A stretch of DNA of 22,767 nt from Saccoglossus kowalevskii (taxonomy: Eukaryota; Hemichordata; Enteropneusta; Harrimaniidae): NCBI RefSeq assembly GCF_000003605.2, contig NW_003151264.1, positions 286,768-309,534 of the forward strand, read 5' to 3'. The notes under the pieces were generated by a model. That model did not search any database. It worked only from the letters and a program-made list of their open reading frames with translations, and was not told the origin of the DNA. The position numbers and the translations under genes were made by a program. Position 1 is the first letter of the stretch; each line of letters opens with the position of its first letter. This document shows, one piece after another, positions 12,026-21,200 of the stretch.

Positions 12026-12056
12026 AGGTCAGGTCACAGGAGGTCATCTGGGGTCA
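12026..12056 (+). promoter_or_regulatory. cluster of four nuclear-receptor half-sites with two DR4 elements
   Basis: AGGTCA occurs at 12026-12031, 12031-12036 and 12041-12046, and GGGTCA at 12051-12056. The last three are direct repeats with 4-bp gaps, giving two DR4 elements on a 10-bp period. The cluster ends 76 bp before the malate synthase ATG. DR4 is the classical arrangement for RXR heterodimers with LXR- or TR-type receptors; the receptor in this animal is unknown. It may lie in the promoter or the 5' UTR. Confidence 0.55.
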
Positions 12057-12132
12057 CAATACAGACATGGTGTGCATGGGTTAATCAATCGACAATAGTT
12101 GATGGTTTTTAGGTGACTAAACTACCATCAAA

Positions 12133-12240
12133 ATGTCTTCTCGGCTGGAAATAATAAAAGATCACTTTGTCACTCAGCGTTCTAGACATATCGTCGGTAC
12201 AGACTGTTCAAGTGAAAATCTGCCTCAAGCACTGAACCAG
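12133..12240 (+). CDS. malate synthase exon 1 (codons 1-36), with PTS2-like N terminus
   Basis: The start ATG has A at -3 and is the first Met after an in-frame TAA. The exon ends CAG|GTAAGG in phase 0. Residues 4-12 (RLEIIKDHF) fit the broad PTS2 pattern [RK]-[LVI]-x5-[HQ]-[LAF]. This exon encodes the leader ahead of the family's conserved N-terminal region. Confidence 0.85.
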
Positions 12241-15200
12241 GTAAGGGGTGGGCCATTTAAAATAAAGGGGAGTAAAGTTTTAAGGAAAAAGTGCCCTTGC
12301 TGATTTCTTTTGTTCAAATTGCATTCCCCAATGTTTTTAATGTTCAACCCTTGCAGAGACTGAAAACAATATATACAATCTTAATATCAATATCATAATT
12401 TAATTTTCACAATATTATATTGGTTTCTAGAAGTGCTCCATTTGTCTGTGTTTTCCACTTCAAAGAGCAGATCATTAGCAACCCAACATTAACAAATTAA
12501 TTCGTCCATATACTCTCCAGTCCGCACAATTCCAGAAGCCGTACCTAAACACGAATTGGTGACATCACAAAATACATGACCTTTATTCAGGGTCGTTTGT
12601 TCGGTATATACAAATTGGTATATACAAATTACAATAAAGATACTTTAAAAAATAAGACATTACAAATAAGGTGGAACAAATCATGTGACAATATAATGAT
12701 AAGTACAGTAATAACTTCTAGCTTAACAGTTGAACAAAATGATCATATAGATAAGATAAGATAATTCGTTATTACAACCATATTGAATGAATTTCAATTT
12801 AGGTGAATACAAATGTAATAAAGGTATAACAAACTATTCTAAAAAACTAAAACTATACTTATCATAAAGATACAGTAAAGAAATATTACTGGTACTTGAA
12901 CATAAAAATTAAAATATTATTATAGTCAGTGGGGTCACACCAAGGGTCCTGTGGTTGAAACTATGTCATGACGTGATGCACGAGGAAGACATCATTAAAT
13001 ACTCACAAAATCTCAATACAAAACGGGGTGGGGTGTGGGAGGTGTGGTCACGTATTACAATGTAGCAAACATGGGAAATGAAAAAAAAAACGCCTAATAC
13101 AAATGCCAAGGGCTTGAATTCTACTAGATAAACACTCGCCAGAACCAAACCAATCATTTTGGCTTTCCCATTCAACTAGTCGGGACATTAAAATACTGTA
13201 GAATACTATATTTTCACTTGGAATTTATTTTCGCTATTTTCGCTGAAGGGATGATTCAGTGAAAATAAAATCCAGCGAATATACTTTTTTTCCTATGTTT
13301 CACATTAAACTAATCAAAAATCAGTGAAAATAAATTCCATACAAAACGCCCTAAAAGCCTTTTCAGCGAAAATTAATTCCAGCGAAAATAAAGTATTCCA
13401 CAGTAGTTAGCAAAATGAAGACCACTCAACGACCAACGTCGTGGCGTGGTACACAAGCGTGCCATCGAGATAAAAACAAAATTAGCTTGAAAAAGCAGTG
13501 GTTTGAGTCCCGCTCAGAGAAAGTTTTTTTCACGAAAATGAGCCTCAAATATTTGTAGAGACATTTATTCTCTCAATTTAACAACTTGTAATGGTGGAAA
13601 TTAATTAAACAAGAGTTGTTTACATCAAAATAAGTATCAAATATTTGTTCATACTTTGATTCGGTTTAAAACCCATCCATGCCTGTCTTTTCTCACAAAC
13701 ACCAACTTGCAATGAAAATAATATTACAACAAATTGTTTGTGTGACTACCTACTTGGTTCAATGGATTTGTTCACTGTTAGCAATGTGAGAGATCGTTGG
13801 TTCAAATTTCTCTGGTTTGCAACATTTTTAAATGCTAGTGAGAACAGGTCTCCTGTAAATAAAACCTAAATCCTATATCATTTGTGTTAAGACACTCTTG
13901 GTACAGTGGACGAAACAGTGCGCTGGTAACTCAAAGGTTGCATGTTTGAATCACTGACTGGACACTCCTACAAAAGTTATGAAAAATGTTAAAGACATAT
14001 ACAGCTCAAAGTTTCAGTATATCAAGAACTCAAGTCAGCTCAATAACAGATATAATAATATTACAACAAATTATTTGTGTGACTACCTACTTGGTTCAAT
14101 GGATTTGTTCACTGTTAGCAATGTGAGAGATCGTTGGTTCAAATTTCTCTGGTTTGCAACATTTTTAAATGCTAGTGAGAACAGGTCTCCTGTAAATAAA
14201 ACCTAAATCCTATATCATTTGTGTTAAGACACTCTTGGTACAGTGGACGAAACAGTGCGCTGGTAACTCAAAGGTTGCATGTTTGAATCACTGACTGGAC
14301 ACTCCTACAAAAGTTATGAAAAATGTTAAAGACATATACAGCTCAAAGTTTCAGTATATCAAGAACTCAAGTCAGCTCAATAACAGAACAGTAGAATACT
14401 ACCTCCAATGAAAGCAAGTCAAAGCCGTGGAAGTACGAACAAGGTTACCATCTGCATGTCGCATGCACACCAACAGATTATTGCTGCTCTCCAAATGGGT
14501 CCCTTTTTTGTATTGACCCCCTAAGGTTTGCCCTTTCTAAATCTTACCCCCACAAATTGTATATCACCCTCTTTTAGAATGTATTGACCCACAAATTAAT
14601 GAATAATCATGACACTGCCATGTCATGAATAAATTAGCATAACTTAAAAAAAATTGCATAAAGTATAGGTACGTCTTCTGGAATTATGCCAATCTTTCTT
14701 ACAGCTTGATATTCCCGATGTGGAAGTGTTGGCTCCACCACAGGGTCTGGAAAATGAATTTAACACAATCTTCACAGTGGAGGCTGTTTCTTTCATTGCG
14801 GAATTAGTTCAACAATTTGACAAAAATGTAGACCAGGTAAGTGAATATTTTTATGAAGTGCATGTTTTTATTTAAAAGAAACATAACAACTTGCTGATTC
14901 ACAATGATACACTGGAAGGGTCTGAAAACTACACAGGTAGAGTATCGATCAATCAGCTAATGGTGTATTACCCTGAAAACTTTCACATGACTGTGTTTGT
15001 ATTTGTTGTCTTCAAAGTATAAAAACATCTCAACATACCTTGTATATATTTATAATCCAGCCTATATTTACTAATGTTAAACTATTTGTTTATATTAGAT
15101 GCTGCAAGCTCGCATTGTACGGAAAGCTAATTTAGATTCAAGTGGAGCTTTACCAGACTTTTTATCAGAATCTAGACACATTCGTGAAAGCTCATGGAAA

Positions 15201-18200
15201 GTCAAACCAGTACCACGTAGATTAATTAACAGACATATTGATTTAGGAGATGTGTCTCCCAGTAATGAGGTACACTTGAAGAATGCCTTGAAGTCAAAAG
15301 CACAGGCAATACAGGTATCACTGTAATCTAAATATTTTGAACTTCATTGTATAGAGCAATCAAGTTTGTTGTGTCGGTATAACTCTGTAACAGGAAAAAC
15401 AAACCACCAGACTAATAGTTGAAATCTGTGAAGTTATTTTTCATCCAAGAAGCAATAAAAAGCATTTTGATACAAGTACTCATTCATCAGAAATACCCCA
15501 ACACGAAGATATCAGTGTCTCACTTGTCAGCTATGCACAATACACAATCAATACAATAAAATGTATTCGGGCGCTGTAGAATATCATACCCGGTAATGAA
15601 TTATTTGTGATTGAAACTGGATGGCATAGTTTTGATGCACCTATCAAGAAGAGACCGACACTACCCAAGATCACATGCACCCAGTGTGCTACCAAGGATC
15701 AGATCAGCAACCCTTGACCAAGAGCCCAAACAACTGTATCAAAATATAATTACAAAACTGTCAAAATAGTGAATTACAAATCTTATAGTTGGAAATTACA
15801 ATGAAATATCAAACACTAGGTTTATCAAATAAAGAACAAATACATTACAACAAAAATAAACTGTTTCTCCAATACCATTCGCCCTTTGTGGTGACTTTGT
15901 AAGTAAATGCGAACTGTCTAACTGCTTCAAATTACTCAATAATTACATTTTGTACATAGAATTACAGGAAGTAGAAGTTTGGCAATGTAAGTTTGATAGT
16001 AATTCATTATTGTATTATTAAATGGCAATAGAGAGTTTAAGCGTACATAGCGGGAATGTAACATGTTGTTCTAATTTTGTTTGCATTATGTTCTTGGGTG
16101 TCAAAAAACTAATTAAGTACAAGCACCAACAACGTAACTGAAACAGAACCATGTCAACCGGTCTCTCATTGGTTAACCATAATTGACTATCCCATCAAAT
16201 TTGTTATGTCATTTCACGTTCGGAATCTGAATTTGACAGAGCCCTCGCTATTTCCATCCATTCTGTTGAGGTCCCAGGCCTGTTTGCCGAAACATCTTTC
16301 AGCAGATCAATGTCATGCGTTACCGTCCATCTAAATACATGTCTCTTCGCGGGAGTGGCCATTTTGAAATGTTTAAGAATAATTCATTTAGTTCCGTTTA
16401 AACTATAGTAGATGGTTAGTACACATCGCCTTTTGAGAAAGTGAACATAAATGCCCGGTGTTGTCTGCTTTGTTTACATAACGAGGTGACCAGTTGTGTA
16501 CGTTTTCAGTGGGTGTAAATATCAGCTAAAATGCAACCAATATTTCTCATTACACCATAAATATACAAAATCACTCTAATAAAAACGTTCTATCAATGTC
16601 AGTAAAAATTATTCACAATTGACAATGAGAAAAGCTCTCGGAAATCAACTACAAGTCAGTCACCTTGTTCACGTTCAAAACGACTGCCGTACGTACCTGG
16701 CAACCGATGACGTCATTGGTTCTCCATACAAATATTTATTTCCACATGTTACATCTCCATACATATATTTATTTCCACGTGTTACATCTTCATACATATA
16801 TTTCACTAGTACATGTATCTAGACTATGCAATACTGAGTTTTTAATGTACGTAATGAGCTCATTTGCATATTTGATTACTTTTTGTGTATTAACTGCATG
16901 TAATTTATATGATAATACTTATGATAATAATACTGTGCTTTAATTGTTAAAATTATTTACGCCGTAATCACATAAGGTTTCTGTTATGTGCTTTAGTGTG
17001 CAGACTAATAAGTATATTAACATAAAATCATGTTTAAGGTAAAGTGTGTGTTTTTCTTCCTAAACCCTTAATTGAAAACAATTGAAAATAAACTTTAATT
17101 TTCAGGTTGATTTTGATGATGGTCATTGTCCAAGCTGGAAGAACCAATTGTTAGGATATTACAATATCTATAACGTGGTTTATAATAAGTATCCTGATAT
17201 TGCAGCATTGTCCGATATTCCAGTTTTGATGTTAAGACCAAGAGCTTGGAACATGGTAGATCATGCAGTTATGGTAATTACTATATAGCAAAACATGCAT
17301 GTTTAATGTACTTTTCAATTCCCATTAAACAAAGTCCAAAATGGGGACTTATGCTTTGGTTTCTTTCTGTCCGTCTGTCCATTAGCAGACAAGACATAAA
17401 TCTGTTAACCTTTGACTACTAATGGTATTTTTAGTCTCAAAAAACACCTTGTGTTCTCCAAGCATGTCTCGACTGATTTTGATTGATGAACATCAATTTG
17501 TTTGTAATCTGATCCAGCAAATTAGCAAAACTAGTTACAACACAGCATCTTTTTGTGCATCGGTGGCATATATCATATTGGCTTAGATGGCCATGTTAGA
17601 TTTAACATTTCTCGGTCATACTCTGACCAATTTTGTTCAAGAAATTTGTCTTTCCTTAGTGGATATGTATTAACACGCTAGATACTCTTTCCCAATTTAA
17701 TTATAATCTACGTCTTTTATCGTTAATAATACATGTCCAGTTACTAAAAACTGGACGGGGACTATGCCATTGACAATGATTTGTTGATAAGTAATGGTCT
17801 CTTTGCATGTGATTTCACAGCTGTTACACCACAAGATGTTTCACATGTTATTTGTACTGTGGTTATTTTGATGGTAATCGCGTATGGCCAGTAATATCTG
17901 GGCAACAATATTTGAAATGACAAACCTACAAAAGCCTATCTTGTCTATGGAGGAAATCACTAATTTATCGTGTCAAGGTGTTACTTTCAAATACTGTAGA
18001 ATAATTTATTTTCGCTTAGAATTAATTTTCGCTATTTTCATTGAAGGAATGATTTAGTGAAAATAGAATCCAGCGAATATACCTTTTTATATGGTATATT
18101 TTACATTCAACTCGTTAAAAATCAGTGAAAATAAATTGCATACAAAACACCCAAAAAGTCTTTTCAGCGAAAATTTATTCCATCTAAAATAAAGTATTTT

Positions 18201-21200
18201 ACAGTAATCGATTGTTATTTATTTATTAGTTTGTTTGTTTGTTAATTAAAGGTTAATGGTAAAGAAGTAGCTGGTCCTCTATTGGATTTTGGATTATTAA
18301 TATACCATTTTGGACACATACTATTGGCCAATGAAAGTGGACCATTCTTTTATTTATCCAAGGTAAAGAATTCCTACATAATATTGTATAGAAAATAAAA
18401 ATCTCAAAGAAGAGGGATAAACAGACATGTAATTAAAATACAGAATCACAAAATTATTGAACCTGAATGAGTGTATGCTTTGATATGTGAGGAATTAAAA
18501 CTGACGTACAGTTAATATTTACTATTCATTTGTTTTCATGATTTTATTTATCCCAGTTATTACGATAGATGCAGTAATCTAAAGGAAAAAAAAATGGTAT
18601 ATATTTACTTTGCAGTTTTATCAATTTAAAATTGATAGCAAATTTGATATCAAAATTGCTTCCAGAATCTTCTCTAGCATAAATTGTTTTCAAAAAAAAA
18701 GGGAAAAACAGAAATTCAAATTTATTGAAGTTTATCATGAACCCTCTGAGTAACATTCACCAATGAGCGTATCGTGCATAAAATAATATCAATCGGTTTA
18801 ATTGATGAATCAATCAAGATGTGAAAAGTCTATCATATATGGTTAAAACAAGTGTGATACACAATTGAATACTGAGTGGTTTTTTTTCTAAGAATGCTTT
18901 TGCTGCAGAATAAAAAATTACCAGGTAGTCTATTGTGAATTTTCAAGGTGGATGTTCTTGCAAAGAACTCCACTATCATCTTGAAGTATTTCATTAGGAC
19001 TATATGTATGTGACATGCTGTGCCCTCACAGTTTAGAATCAGTTTATCAACAGCCAATCAGACTACTTCTTTCATTTTCATGCTTGGCCAAGCTATCAAA
19101 ACAAATATGTCTGCGCACCGTGGAAGCTGTGTTAGCTTGGATGTCGATGATGTAAAAGATGGAGACATCAGAAATGCAAAATTTCAAGTCCTTTTTAACA
19201 GTCATTTGTAACAAAGCTTTCTATTGGTCTGTAAACCTTCTATCATGCAACCATGTGACATACATGGTTATGAATAGCGTTACCGCACAACATCGTGCAG
19301 GCAGATGATGGGGTGTTCATAAATTTAAGAATATTTTTTTCAATGATTTTTGCATCTTATTGATATTTATTTATTAGTTAGAAGGTCATAAAGAAGCCAG
19401 GTTATGGAACAAAGTATTTGATTGGTCTCAACAAAAGGTTAGTATTCAATAATTGTAATATTTGTTATTATTCCTAATTAGTAATTAGTAATTAATTTAC
19501 ATCCTCATCTGTAACTCTATTTGTTTACAAATTTATCAATTTTATTGGAATATATTTATGAATATTGATTAGAATAAAGCATAAAAAAACAAGTGATGAT
19601 GCATTCAAAATGGGTAAATATATGTATTTGACTGGCCAATTATTGCATTCAATCTTCCTGGTGTAATTAACATTCAGTGATAGAATTCATGTTGTAGTAG
19701 AATCACATAGACATTGGGTGACCAAAATTGAAAAAAAAAAAAACATTTACACTTTTATTTTTTACTGTAAGATGAGGTGTGGTACACATACTTTAATACT
19801 TTTATTATACATCATTTACAAATGTGTATAATTATGCTCATAGATGTTAAACAAATGTTAAAGGAAGGAATCCAGAAAATATTTGGACTTAAGTGACTGA
19901 AGTACTTACAGTTATTGTATATTGTCTGTGAATGAAATAGTTATGGGGTTGGGTCTAAGTTTGTGGTTTGTCTTAAACATTGAGTGTTTACTGTCCAGGG
20001 TTTTATTCTTCACATTAGATAGAATTAATTCTTATGAAATTGCGAATAACCACCACAAAGGTATCCAAGTCTGTACAATGTGTGATTACAATTATGTTTT
20101 TATCCCTTTATGTACTTATCAATATGTTTGATTTTCAGTTAGAACTTCCCCATGGCTGCATCAAAGCATGTGTGTTGATTGAAAATATCTTGTCTTCTTT
20201 TGAAATGCATGAGATATTATATGAACTGCGTGACCATTCTGCTGGTTTAAACTGTGGCATATGGGACTACTCTGCTTCATTTGTTAATAAATTTGGTAAG
20301 CAGTAACATGCAACAAGCTATTTTGATTGTATTTAGCAACTAGGAATACAGTTCAATGACTAGTGATAACTACCAAATAACAATATAGTTTGATAAAAAA
20401 TGATAACTAACAACTAGTAGGGGCTTAATGAGAAGTAACTAACAATTAACAGTAAAGCTTGAGGACTAGTGACTAGTGATAACAAGCAGTATACTATCAA
20501 CTAGCAACATTTGATGTCTCATAGTAACTAACAATTAGCAGGGTGATGATGACTGGTAACTTACAATAAAGTTTGATGGCTAGTGATAACTACCAAGCAA
20601 CTGTAGCATTTGATGAGTAATGACTAGCAACTAAAATAGAATGTGATAACTAATGGTAACTGGTGGTGTTTGATGAGTGGTAAATATCAACTAACAAAAG
20701 AATTTTATTTCTAGTGGTAACGAGCAACAAGTATCAATAGTTTTTCATTCCAACTTCATACATCATATTATATGATCAAATAGATTTCTTTTGCTGGTTA
20801 CCATGGTGATGAAATGAGAAATCCTTGTGTGTATTGTATGTAATAACAGCTGATATGAATGGTTGAATGATTTTATAGAACAGAATTGGTCAGTTCAATA
20901 ATTTAAAAATTAATAATTACTTTGCAGGTCATCGTAGTGCCTTTCTCTTGCCAGATAGAAATAAATATGTCAACATGGAAAAACACTTCCTTAAAAGCTA
21001 TATGGATCTTGTGGTTCAGACGTGTCATCGCCGTGGTTGCCATGCAACAGGTGGCATGTCTGCATTGTTATTACCCAATGAAAATTCAAAAACTTATCGG
21101 GAAGTACTTCAGAAAACCACAAGGTGATTATAGATGTATAAAATACTTTAGAAAAGCAGTTATTGTAGTATAAAATATTTTTTTTTTATTTCAAATACTG

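Larger units (their letters stand above)
11664..12132. promoter_or_regulatory. divergent promoter region between Rab33 and malate synthase
   Basis: These 469 bp separate the two opposing start codons, so both transcripts must start in or near them. The half next to Rab33 (about 11690-11870) is visibly richer in CpG than the flanking DNA, with no TATA box in an obvious place. It contains a YY1-like site, a ZNF143/Staf-like site, E-box-type CACCTG and CAGCTG, and near malate synthase a nuclear-receptor half-site cluster (separate entries). Transcription start sites cannot be placed from sequence alone. Confidence 0.75.
13717..14387. repeat. 337-bp tandem duplication, two nearly identical copies
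   Basis: Positions 13717-14050 recur at 14054-14387 with a period of 337 bp. I see one substitution (TTGTTTG against TTATTTG). Each copy holds two tRNA-like A/B-box pairs. Such identity in an intron implies a very recent event, or an assembly error. Confidence 0.93.
12241..14704. other. malate synthase intron 1
   Basis: A 2.46-kb phase-0 intron. It contains MITE copy 2, a cluster of tRNA-like units and a 337-bp tandem duplication (separate entries). Nothing recognisable was seen in 12241-13190 or 14400-14700. Confidence 0.9.
15315..17105. other. malate synthase intron 3
   Basis: A 1.79-kb phase-0 intron. It contains an antisense exon-like ORF (16204-16362), an RFX/CRE/CCAAT-like cluster, a 33-bp tandem repeat and otherwise AT-rich DNA. 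Nothing recognisable was seen in 15315-16200. Confidence 0.85.

Noticed and set aside
13441-13530. True tRNA gene
   Set aside because: The A and B boxes are present, but the acceptor and anticodon stems do not pair and the spacing is 58 nt.
13979-14206. 75-codon ORF across the 337-bp duplication
   Set aside because: It spans the copy junction of a repeat and contains the tRNA-like unit. No protein resemblance.
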